From: COMBO-56-21 sp041494275 | GTDB lineage: Archaea > Thermoplasmatota > Thermoplasmata > UBA10834 | Direction: 5' to 3' | Length of the DNA stretch: 5,885 bases | NCBI GenBank assembly: GCA_041494275.1 | Contig: JBGQAM010000088.1 | Span: 1-5,885, forward strand | Shown here: one piece after another, positions 1 through 5,885 of the stretch | Numbering within the stretch: position 1 is the stretch's first letter | Layout: each line of letters begins with the position of its first letter | Translations under genes and position numbers: made by a program | The notes under the pieces: model-generated | What the model was told of the DNA's origin: nothing | Database searches by the model: none | Seen by the model: only the letters and a program-made list of their open reading frames with translations

Positions 1-258
1 ATCTACGGCGCGGGCGTTCTTGATGGAATGGTGGAATTCTTGACATCCCTTCTGAACAACGACGGCATATTCGTCGCGACGGTGACTCCGTCGGTGAGAT
101 CTACGAGCAGACTTTCGGACCTCGCGCACACACATCTGAGGATCGACAAGATCTCGGGAGTCACGATGATCAGGGGAGAGGAACCGTACACTGCCCCGAA
201 CGCGATGACTGACCCAGCGCACGGAGACTTCAGACCGAAACTGGTGCCAATACTGTGA
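1..258 (+). CDS. C-terminal fragment of a probable RAD55/KaiC-like RecA-superfamily protein (5' end outside window)
   Basis: The frame is open from base 1 to the TGA at 256-258, giving 85 visible residues. The first ATG, at 28, is internal: the reading continues upstream as IYGAGVLDG, so the true start lies left of the window. What is visible is a helix (about residues 5-18), a beta strand (GIFVATV), then LSDLAHTHLRI and a strand-rich tail ending KLVPIL. This order resembles the last part of RAD55/KaiC-like domains, where a late core strand is followed by an 'aDgvi.l' segment and a C-terminal beta hairpin. The next gene ends the same way (SGTLTAVV, IADGLLEV, WVPFEF), so the two are probably tandem paralogues. 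The Walker motifs would lie outside the window, so ATPase competence cannot be judged. The family call rests on this short C-terminal pattern and on the neighbour; a different protein with a similar tail is possible. Confidence 0.6.
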   Translation: MYGAGVLDGMVEFLTSLLNNDGIFVATVTPSVRSTSRLSDLAHTHLRIDKISGVTMIRGEEPYTAPNAMTDPAHGDFRPKLVPIL

Positions 259-284
259 GTGGCAAGGACTCATTCGAAGCACTT

Positions 285-292
285 AGGAGAGG
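285..292 (+). promoter_or_regulatory. Shine-Dalgarno site of the KaiC-like gene at 296
   Basis: The purine run AGGAGAGG lies just before the ATG at 296; its GGAG (286-289) sits 6 bases from the start codon, a normal spacing. It fixes the start of the second KaiC-like gene. The 37-base gap after the preceding stop shows no clear TATA element, so the two genes are probably cotranscribed. Confidence 0.7.
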
Positions 293-295
293 ACC

Positions 296-964
296 ATGTT
301 CCCTGAGAACTACGCGGTCCTTGTCGTAGGCGACCCGAGCGCAGGCTTGTTCGAGTTCTGCTGCTATCTTGGAGCCACCTATCTGAAAGCTGGGCAGAAG
401 GTGGTCATCCTTGAGGCGAACACATCCCCCGATAGAGTGCGAAGACAAATGCTGGAGTTCGGTGTTGACGCTGGTCAGCACGAGTTGGACAAGAATCTCC
501 TGATTATTGACGCTTACACGCCGCAGCCTGAGGTGGATGATGACCCCAACGCGCTAAGAGTGCCGGACATTTCGAGCTTGGGCGACATATTCGAAGCAGT
601 GACGAAGGGGATCGACAAGGTTGGAGGCCAGCCCGTGAAGGTTCTGTTCGATTCGCTAACACCGTTCTTCATGCATCACGATTCCAGTGCTATGGGCCGA
701 TTCTTCAAAGACCTGACGACCATCGCCAGATTCAGCGGCACTCTCACCGCCGTCGTTCATAGGAACATCCTGGACGAGGACCAGATCGCCCTTCTCTCGT
801 CTATCGCGGACGGTCTGCTTGAGGTTAAGGTCGACGATAGCTTTCGGAGGCTCGTCAGGATCAACTACCTTCGAGGGGTGCTTGTCAAACCAAGATGGGT
901 CCCCTTCGAATTCCAGAGAGAAGAAGAAGCCGAAGGGACTTCGCTTATCTGGAGCAGGAGGTAG
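296..964 (+). CDS. RAD55/KaiC-like domain protein with degenerate Walker A motif (probable pseudo-ATPase)
   Basis: This is a complete 222-residue protein, about the size of a single KaiC/RAD55 domain, with no signal peptide or membrane segment. A first strand (YAVLVVG, 6-12) leads into GDPSAGLF (12-19), exactly where GxxxxGK[ST] should be. The Lys position is Leu18 and the Ser/Thr position is Phe19, so normal ATP binding and hydrolysis are unlikely. The next helix and strand (AGQKVVILEAN, 32-42) match the 'G..v.y...E' segment of the family. A Walker B-like strand, VKVLFDS (114-120, Asp119), is kept. Near the end, INYLRGVLVKPRWVPFEF (189-206) resembles the KaiC-family 'KMRG..H....PFEI' tail. 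The last 16 residues are charged and probably disordered. By family knowledge such domains act in signalling, DNA repair or regulation, often as oligomers. I infer a regulatory or scaffolding partner for the upstream paralogue; its actual role is unknown. It converges on purH. Confidence 0.8.
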   Translation: MFPENYAVLVVGDPSAGLFEFCCYLGATYLKAGQKVVILEANTSPDRVRRQMLEFGVDAGQHELDKNLLIIDAYTPQPEVDDDPNALRVPDISSLGDIFEAVTKGIDKVGGQPVKVLFDSLTPFFMHHDSSAMGRFFKDLTTIARFSGTLTAVVHRNILDEDQIALLSSIADGLLEVKVDDSFRRLVRINYLRGVLVKPRWVPFEFQREEEAEGTSLIWSRR

Positions 965-1002
965 AAAGCCGATGGGAAAGGGTTTCTCAGAGGTCTCGTT
1001 CC

Positions 1003-2559
1003 TCAGTGTTTGAAGAGCCTCAGTCCGCTGAACACCATCGAGATACCGTGCTCCTCAGCGGCCTGGATCGCCTCGGCGTCGTTGACCGATCCACCGGGCT
1101 GGATGATGACGGACACGCCTACTTGAGCCGCAGCGTCCACGCCATCCCTGAATGGGAAGAACGCGTCGGAGACGAGCACGCTCCCCTTCGCCTCTGGGCC
1201 CGCCTTCATACCAGCAATCTTCGTGGAATCGACTCTGCTCATCTGGCCAGCACCGACACCGACGGTCCTCTCGCCCTTGACTAGCAATATGGTATTGGAC
1301 TTGATGTGCCTGCAGACTTTCACGCCGAAGATCATAGCGTCCATCTCCTCGTCAGTGGGCGCGCGCTTCGTGACGACCTTCAGTTTGGATTTGTCAAGCT
1401 CTGCATATGCATCGGTCTGAACCAACAGGCCACCTTTGACCTTCGTCATGAAGATCCTGCCCTCTTCCCTCTTGATGGGAACGTTTGTTCTCAAGAGCCT
1501 GATGTTCTTCTTGGATTCCAGGTGTTTCTCTGCATCGGGTTCGTAGTTCGGAGCTATGACAGCCTCGACGAAGTGACTGCCGATCTCCTTTGCGGTTTCC
1601 ATGTCGACGGGCCTGTTAAGTCCTACGACGCACCCGAACGCACTCAGCGAGTCCGCGTTGTATGCGACTCTGAATGCCTCGGCGATGGTAGCTGCGCTTG
1701 CGACTCCCGAGGGATTCGTGTGCTTGATCACGGCCGCCGTCGGCTTCTCGAAATCAGAAACGATTGCGAGCGCGGCATCGAGATCTATCACATTGCAGTA
1801 CGAGATCTCTTTTCCGTGGAGCTTGTCCGCCGCCGCCACGCTCAACGGTGTCTGTTCGAAAAGGTCCTTGTAGAACGCTGCCTTCTGGTGCGGGTTCTCT
1901 CCGTATCTGAGGTCCCCCAACTTCTCGAATGAAAGCGTGAGATTCTTCGGGAACAGCTCTCCTTCTCCGAACTTCTTGCCCAGGAACTGGGCAATGGCAG
2001 AATCGTATCTTGCTGTCGATCTGAAGGCTTCCAACGCCAACTTGTGGCGGGTCTCGTCCGATAGATGGCAGTCGTTATCTCGCAGCTCCGCAAGTATCTG
2101 AGGATACATCGCAGGGTTCGTGACCACTGCCACAGCCGAGTTGTTCTTGGCCGCCGACCTTATCATCGAGGGACCGCCGATGTCGATGTTCTCGATGGCG
2201 TCCTCGATCTTCACGCCGGGCTTCGCGACGGTTGCCTCGAACGGGTACAGATTCACGACCACCATGTCGATCGGCTCGATCCCGTGCTTCTTGATTGCTT
2301 CCATGTGCTCCGGCTTCTCCCTCATGGCCAGGAGGCCTCCATGGATCGCGGGATGGAGCGTTTTGACCCTGCCATCCAGCATCTCGGGGAATTTCGTCAC
2401 TTCCGATACCCCGACAACAGGAATACCCGCCTTCTCGAGCGCGGACATCGTTCCGCCAGTCGACATGATATCAATTCCGAGATCAACAAGGCCTTTGGCG
2501 AATTCGACCAGACCTGTCTTGTCAGATACACTTATCAATGCTTTCTTGACCTTGCTCAT
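1003..2559 (-). CDS. purH: Bifunctional phosphoribosylaminoimidazolecarboxamide formyltransferase / IMP cyclohydrolase (PurH)
   Basis: PurH catalyses the last two steps of de novo IMP synthesis in the cytosol: AICAR plus 10-formyl-THF gives FAICAR, which is then cyclised to IMP. At 518 residues it is normal full length. The N-terminal cyclohydrolase (MGS-like) domain shows SVSDKTG (10-16), STGGT (33-37), GRVKTLHPAIHGGLL (63-77), NLYPFE (103-108) and the ENIDIGGPSMIRSAAKN segment (123-139). The C-terminal transformylase domain shows RYGENPHQ (218-225), HGKEISYCN (248-256), the catalytic Lys279-His280 pair in KHTNPSGVA, SAFGC (306-310), VGAGQMSR (435-442), SDAFFPFRDG (464-473) and QPGGSVND (487-494). 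The end, SGLRLFKH, matches the usual C terminus. All expected motifs are present, so both activities should be intact. The ATG at 2559 starts the standard N terminus (MSKVKKALISVSDKTG); a GGAG at 2570-2573 lies 10 bases upstream. Many archaea replace this enzyme with PurP/PurO, so PurH here suggests dependence on folate and possibly a bacterial origin (inference). Confidence 0.97.
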   Translation of the reverse strand: MSKVKKALISVSDKTGLVEFAKGLVDLGIDIMSTGGTMSALEKAGIPVVGVSEVTKFPEMLDGRVKTLHPAIHGGLLAMREKPEHMEAIKKHGIEPIDMVVVNLYPFEATVAKPGVKIEDAIENIDIGGPSMIRSAAKNNSAVAVVTNPAMYPQILAELRDNDCHLSDETRHKLALEAFRSTARYDSAIAQFLGKKFGEGELFPKNLTLSFEKLGDLRYGENPHQKAAFYKDLFEQTPLSVAAADKLHGKEISYCNVIDLDAALAIVSDFEKPTAAVIKHTNPSGVASAATIAEAFRVAYNADSLSAFGCVVGLNRPVDMETAKEIGSHFVEAVIAPNYEPDAEKHLESKKNIRLLRTNVPIKREEGRIFMTKVKGGLLVQTDAYAELDKSKLKVVTKRAPTDEEMDAMIFGVKVCRHIKSNTILLVKGERTVGVGAGQMSRVDSTKIAGMKAGPEAKGSVLVSDAFFPFRDGVDAAAQVGVSVIIQPGGSVNDAEAIQAAEEHGISMVFSGLRLFKH

Positions 2560-2636
2560 TCGTCATACACTCCACTGTCAGCTGAAGCATCCCTCCCCTC
2601 TTGGCAAAAGGTATGCATGGAGGTTATTCCATGGTT

Positions 2637-2653
2637 CCTTATAACGGTTTTCG
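2637..2653 (-). promoter_or_regulatory. Candidate archaeal BRE/TATA promoter for purH
   Basis: In the 101-base gap between the DUF885 gene and purH, the minus strand reads CGAAAACCGTTATAAGG: an A-rich BRE-like block followed by TTATAA (2639-2644). With usual archaeal spacing, transcription would start near 2612-2617, leaving a leader of roughly 55 bases before the purH ATG. The element lies entirely in the gap, which supports separate transcription of purH. The match is by eye; no transcript data are available. Confidence 0.5.
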
Positions 2654-2660
2654 TGAGTAC

Positions 2661-4313
2661 CTAGACCCCGAGTTCTAAGGTCACGACCTCTTTGATGAGA
2701 TTGAACGGAAGGTTGCCGTAGCCTGCAAGGATGTCATGGAATTTCTTCTCGTCGAACTTCTCTCCGAGCTTGCTCTCGAGGTCCTTTCTCAGGTCGAGAA
2801 CGAGGTGTCTGCCTATCATGTATGACAACGCCTGCCCGGGCGTGTGCGAGTATCTCTTCACCTCATCTTCCATTGCGTTTCTCGCCATGCCCGTCTCCTT
2901 CGTCATCCATTCTACCATCTCCTCGATGGTCGTCTCACCCTGGGCGAGCTTGATGTCTGCGATTATCCTGCACGCCCTCCAGATCGCCCCGTTGAGCATC
3001 TCGAACTCCGCGTCATCGGTCGCCTCGAATCCGTGGTCGAACATCATCTTCTCGCAGTAGTGCGCCCACCCCTCGACTGTCTCGGTCGACAATGCAGCAA
3101 TGTCTCCCCCTCCGCTCCCAGCCATCTGGAGCATCCAGTGCTTCTTGTTGGACATGACTCCTTGGTGGAAATGGCCCGGGTACGCTTCGTGCACGGCTGT
3201 GTTGACTATGGCCGCATAGTTCAGGTGGCTTCCGAGGTCCTTTGAGTCTCTGGGTCTCGTGACGACGTATGTGCCTTCTTGGATCTTGTCGAACTTGAAG
3301 GGGCTATAGAGCGCGGCGTACGGTAGCAGGGAAGCCATGAATGCTGGCGTCTCCATGACTTCTAGTTTTGCACTCGGGTCGACGGTGGCAAGGTCGTGCT
3401 CGATGATGAACTGCTTGGCCTTGTTCATCGCGTCCTCGGTCGCTTTGAGAGCGTCCTCAAAAGTCTTCGGGCTTTTCGCGCTGACGATCTCAGCCGCCCC
3501 GGTGACGCCCTTGCCAGGGGCGATCCTATCCGCCACCCTGGCCCTCTCCTCCTTGAATTCTTTCAGATACTTCTCGCCCAAGGTGAGCATCTTGTCCGGT
3601 GTGAGGCCAAGGTGTCGCATCTTCATCAACTTGGCGAACTTCTTCTTGCCCATCGCGAACTTCTTCGTGGAGCCATCCAGCATTTGCTTCAGCCAGTCCA
3701 TGTGGTCCCTCAGTGCGCCTTCAGTCGTGCTGACGCTCTTCGTCAGATCTTCCATGAGGCTTTCCGAAATCCTGCCCTTTGAGGATGCTTCGATGAACCT
3801 CAGGAAGTCAGGGAACTGCTCCTGGGAGGTGATGGCCATCTCCGTCCATACCTGCACTGGCTTCGAGTCCCTGAACCTAGTTCGGAACTCATCCAGGTGT
3901 TTAGGCAGCCTGGATATTCGGGAGCACATCGCGCTAACTCGCTGGTCGTACGGGGCATATTCCCTTGTGAGCATGATGAAGAGGAGCCCGCCTGGAGTCT
4001 CGAGCGCATCCGGGTTCATCTTCCAGTGGGGGTAATCTTCGAGTGAGAACTGGAGAATCTCATTCTCCGATTTCAGGGCCTCGACCGAGAGCTTCTGCTC
4101 GATGCTCAGCTCCTCTGATTCCGCGATCTCGCTGGCCTTTGCACACCATGAAGTGAGCAGAACCCGCGTGTACTCATATCTCTTGAACCCGCCGTGCGGG
4201 AGTTGCCAGTCGTATGGCTCATGAAGGCCCAAGGCTGTCGCAGCATCTGGATTGATCTTCAGGAATTCCTTTAGCATCCCTTCGTTCAACTTGTCAAGCG
4301 TGGGCGATACCAT
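2661..4313 (-). CDS. DUF885-family putative zinc metallopeptidase
   Basis: This 550-residue cytosolic-looking protein has no signal peptide or membrane helix. The N-terminal part (about 5-35, with NPDAATALGLHEPYDW) matches the opening of DUF885 proteins, where 'P..At.lG...yd' is typical. The likely active site is HEAYPGH (375-381), the HExxPGH variant of a zinc-binding HExxH motif, followed by ETVEGWAHYCEKM (411-423), in which Glu414 is a plausible third metal ligand. The region near 492-508 (PGQALSYMIGRHLVLDL) is the conserved C-terminal helix seen in the family. Length is normal for the family. Substrate is unknown; a peptidase role is a family inference. The ATG at 4313 is supported by GGAG at 4319-4322, 5 bases upstream. 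It lies 54 bases downstream of metF on the same strand with no clear TATA element between, so it may be the last gene of the metV-metF transcript, though no functional link to C1 metabolism is evident. Confidence 0.88.
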   Translation of the reverse strand: MVSPTLDKLNEGMLKEFLKINPDAATALGLHEPYDWQLPHGGFKRYEYTRVLLTSWCAKASEIAESEELSIEQKLSVEALKSENEILQFSLEDYPHWKMNPDALETPGGLLFIMLTREYAPYDQRVSAMCSRISRLPKHLDEFRTRFRDSKPVQVWTEMAITSQEQFPDFLRFIEASSKGRISESLMEDLTKSVSTTEGALRDHMDWLKQMLDGSTKKFAMGKKKFAKLMKMRHLGLTPDKMLTLGEKYLKEFKEERARVADRIAPGKGVTGAAEIVSAKSPKTFEDALKATEDAMNKAKQFIIEHDLATVDPSAKLEVMETPAFMASLLPYAALYSPFKFDKIQEGTYVVTRPRDSKDLGSHLNYAAIVNTAVHEAYPGHFHQGVMSNKKHWMLQMAGSGGGDIAALSTETVEGWAHYCEKMMFDHGFEATDDAEFEMLNGAIWRACRIIADIKLAQGETTIEEMVEWMTKETGMARNAMEDEVKRYSHTPGQALSYMIGRHLVLDLRKDLESKLGEKFDEKKFHDILAGYGNLPFNLIKEVVTLELGV

Positions 4314-4318
4314 GCAAT

Positions 4319-4322
4319 CTCC
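4319..4322 (-). promoter_or_regulatory. Shine-Dalgarno site of the DUF885 gene
   Basis: GGAG on the minus strand, 5 bases before the ATG at 4313. It supports that start and a leadered message, consistent with readthrough from metF across the 54-base gap. Confidence 0.55.
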
Positions 4323-4367
4323 GGGGGGTGAATGCGCTTGGGGTGCATCATGCTTGCGGGTCGACAG

Positions 4368-5285
4368 CTACAATTTCGGCCTCGGCAGCAGACCCGCCAT
4401 TTCAACGATCTTCGGAACCATCTCTTCCCATGCGACGGCCATGATGTGCACGCCGTGCACTCCCTTGACCGTCTTCAAGTGCTCTATCTGCTCGACGCAG
4501 AGCTTGATTCCCTCTTCCTTCGGGTCCTTTGCGTTCTTCATACGGTCGACAATGTAGTTTGGAACAATCATTCCTGGAACCTTGTTCTTCATGTACCGTG
4601 CAGCCCCAGCTGACTTCATCGGGATGACACCGGCGAGCACATGGATCTTCTTGTCGAGTCCTCTCGCCCTCAACTCGTCCATCCACTTCTCGAACATGTC
4701 CATGTCGAATATCGCCTGGGTTTGGCAGAAGTCCGCGCCAGCAGCGACTTTCTTGGCGAGTCTAGAGACTCTGAATTCGTATGGGGTGGCGAACGGGTTC
4801 TCGGCGCAACCGAGGTACACCTTCGGAGGGTCTTTGATCACTTCTCCTCCGACCTGTTTTCCCTCCCTCCTGAGCGAGTCGAACACCTGGAGCTCGACTA
4901 TCGACTCGAAATCGAAGACGTTCTTCGCTCCCTTCTCATTGCCGAAGATCTGGTGATCTCCGGTCAGACACAGGACGTTCTTCACGCCCAGCGCAGCTGC
5001 GCCGAGAAGGTCACTCTGAAGGGCGATTCTGTTCCTATCCCTGCAAGTCATCTGGATGACTGGCTCTACATCCTCACGCATTATGATGACCGCGCCTGCA
5101 ATGCTCGATAGTCTGACAACGGCAGTCTGGTTGTCAGTCAAGTTGAACGCTTCAGCGAAACCCTTGAGCATCTTTGCGTGATGTGTCAACGGTTCTGGGT
5201 TGGCAGATTGCGGCGGCCCGATCTCCGCTGTCACCGCGAATTTCCCAGCGTCGAGAACCTTCTCGAGGTTGCTTCCAGCCTTCAT
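4368..5285 (-). CDS. metF: 5,10-methylenetetrahydrofolate reductase, MetV-associated type
   Basis: MetF reduces 5,10-methylene-THF to 5-methyl-THF with a flavin (or runs in reverse), supplying or oxidising the methyl group in the Wood-Ljungdahl methyl branch and methionine synthesis. The 305 residues form one TIM-barrel flavin domain. Visible motifs are TAEIGPP (19-25; Glu21 aligns by eye with the catalytic Glu of the family's FEFFPP segment), LTDNQTAVVR (49-58), TCRDRNRIALQSDLLGAAALG (80-100), LTGDH (107-111; Asp110 is the usual flavin/folate-site Asp), CAENPF (160-165), GADFCQTQAIFD (183-194) and HVLAGVIPMKSAGAARYM (215-232). The TDNQTAVVR and QSDLLGAAALG blocks are, from memory, typical of MetF proteins that work with MetV rather than of E. 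coli-type NADH-dependent MetF. The ATG at 5285 overlaps the metV stop as ATGA and has a strong Shine-Dalgarno site, implying translational coupling. The electron donor cannot be read from the sequence. Confidence 0.95.
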   Translation of the reverse strand: MKAGSNLEKVLDAGKFAVTAEIGPPQSANPEPLTHHAKMLKGFAEAFNLTDNQTAVVRLSSIAGAVIIMREDVEPVIQMTCRDRNRIALQSDLLGAAALGVKNVLCLTGDHQIFGNEKGAKNVFDFESIVELQVFDSLRREGKQVGGEVIKDPPKVYLGCAENPFATPYEFRVSRLAKKVAAGADFCQTQAIFDMDMFEKWMDELRARGLDKKIHVLAGVIPMKSAGAARYMKNKVPGMIVPNYIVDRMKNAKDPKEEGIKLCVEQIEHLKTVKGVHGVHIMAVAWEEMVPKIVEMAGLLPRPKL

Positions 5286-5885
5286 TGGACCGCCTCCTTT
5301 CCTTTCTTCTGATGAGGTGTCAGTCTTGCGTCCTCGCGAACGTACACTCTCCGTCCGCCCGAGTGGCTGGTAGACCAGTCCTTCGCGGGAGTGACATTCT
5401 CGATGAGATCTAGCCTGTTCTGGATCTTCAGTCTGTCATAGATGGCGGCCCACGCGCAGTCGATATCGAGGTTGACCTCGCACTTCCTATCCGCGGAACC
5501 ACCGCACGGTCCGTTGAGCATGCTCTTTGCGCATCTCGAGATCGGGCAGATGCCGCCTGTGGTGTGGATTATGCAGTTGCCGCAGCCGACGCACTTTTCC
5601 GACCATACACCTTGCTCCTCAGGAACACCGAACATGCCAGTGTTCAGGCCTGGGAATGTCAGGTGAGTCGGGTACATGTCTCCTACTGTCTGAGCGCCGA
5701 GAGAACAGGCCATGGAGAGCGTGATGTCCGAGCTGAGTATCTTCTCCTCGACCTCCTTGATCCACTCCTTCTCGCACTGCCTTTCAACGACGAATCCTTC
5801 GAGGTCCTGCTTCTTTCCCTCTTTCTTGTTCTTCACCTTGAGTGCAGACACGAGCATCTTGACTTCCTTCTCACCGCCCGCGAGG
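5282..5885 (-). CDS. metV: MetV-like iron-sulfur partner of methylenetetrahydrofolate reductase (5' end outside window)
   Basis: MetV is the small zinc/iron-sulfur subunit that pairs with MetF in acetogen-type methylene-THF reductases and probably passes electrons to its flavin. The frame is open to the window edge, giving 200 visible residues. An ATG at 5857 exists, but the codons before it read LAGGEKEVK, and AGGEKEV is a conserved MetV block following an N-terminal Cys motif, so the true start lies outside. Counting from Met5857 as residue 1, the Cys pattern is VERQC (Cys28), MACSLG (Cys51), CVGCGNC (Cys89, 92, 95), GGICPISRCAKS (Cys104, 109), NGPCGG (Cys118), KCEV (Cys126) and DCAW (Cys134), enough for at least one 4Fe-4S cluster and probably more. 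The later YDRLK and AKDWS blocks also match the family. The lysine-rich C terminus overlaps metF by ATGA. In acetogens this gene often lies beside hdrABC/mvhD or rnfC-like genes, which would lie right of the window if present here. Confidence 0.92.
   Translation of the reverse strand, partial: LAGGEKEVKMLVSALKVKNKKEGKKQDLEGFVVERQCEKEWIKEVEEKILSSDITLSMACSLGAQTVGDMYPTHLTFPGLNTGMFGVPEEQGVWSEKCVGCGNCIIHTTGGICPISRCAKSMLNGPCGGSADRKCEVNLDIDCAWAAIYDRLKIQNRLDLIENVTPAKDWSTSHSGGRRVYVREDARLTPHQKKGKEAVQ
5293..5299 (-). promoter_or_regulatory. Strong Shine-Dalgarno site of metF inside the end of metV
   Basis: The minus strand reads AAGGAGG (5299-5293), with the GGAGG core 7 bases before the metF ATG at 5285. 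It lies within the last codons of metV, fixes the metF start and, with the 4-base overlap, supports coupled translation in a fixed ratio. Confidence 0.75.

Noticed and set aside
965..1002. Terminator at the convergent junction between the KaiC-like gene and purH
   Set aside because: Only a 4-base stem (GAGG 990-993 with CCTC 1001-1004) and no T-rich tract on either strand; not enough to call a terminator.
1306..1932. A 208-codon open frame on the + strand opposite purH
   Set aside because: It lies entirely antisense to a purH with every family motif intact; the translation is Arg/Cys/Leu-rich with no recognisable domain, as expected from a shadow frame in a GC-rich gene.
2522..2590. Possible 22-codon upstream ORF on the minus strand overlapping the purH start (ATG at 2590, TGA at 2522-2524)
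   Set aside because: The purine-rich block before it is only about 1 base from the ATG, too close for normal initiation, and the peptide shows no attenuation-like run of codons. Most likely chance.
3337..4035. A 232-codon open frame on the + strand opposite the DUF885 gene
   Set aside because: It is antisense to a well-supported full-length protein and its Ser-rich, low-complexity translation matches no family I recognise.
4345..4353. Small palindrome GCATCATGC in the metF-DUF885 gap as an operator
   Set aside because: Four-base arms around a single base are expected by chance, and no second copy was seen in the window.

Overview
The window reads as a compact, gene-dense prokaryotic chromosome segment and is most likely archaeal. 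The grounds are a pair of RAD55/KaiC-like RecA-superfamily genes, a good archaeal BRE/TATA-like element in the one gap that needs a promoter, and purine-rich Shine-Dalgarno sites before the starts that can be seen. A Thermoplasmatota-like or related uncultured archaeon carrying tetrahydrofolate-type C1 enzymes would fit. That lineage guess is inference, and a bacterial host is not strictly excluded. Six protein-coding genes are supported and two of them run off the window edges. I saw no rRNA, tRNA, CRISPR array, insertion sequence or long repeat, and no stretch over 300 bases lacks a gene.

Left part (1-964, + strand): the C-terminal end of a probable RAD55/KaiC-like protein is followed 37 bases later by a second, complete small KaiC-like protein of 222 residues. 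The second protein's P-loop is recognisable, but its catalytic Lys and Ser/Thr are replaced by Leu and Phe. The pair looks like a tandem in which at least one member is a non-hydrolysing pseudo-ATPase.

Middle (1003-2559, - strand): purH, a complete bifunctional AICAR transformylase/IMP cyclohydrolase, converges on the KaiC-like pair with a 38-base junction. It is preceded by a 101-base gap holding a BRE/TATA-like promoter.

Right part (2661-5885, - strand): in transcription order these are a metV-like iron-sulfur protein (5' end outside the window), metF (methylenetetrahydrofolate reductase, overlapping metV by ATGA), and a DUF885-family putative zinc peptidase 54 bases downstream. The metV-metF pair is the type associated with the Wood-Ljungdahl methyl branch, where MetV is the iron-sulfur partner of MetF.

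Together, purH (which uses 10-formyl-THF) and metVF (which interconverts 5,10-methylene- and 5-methyl-THF) point to a host that uses tetrahydrofolate-type C1 carriers. The clearest points for follow-up are the MetVF module and what lies upstream of it, and the degenerate KaiC-like protein. I see no convincing wholly new system here.
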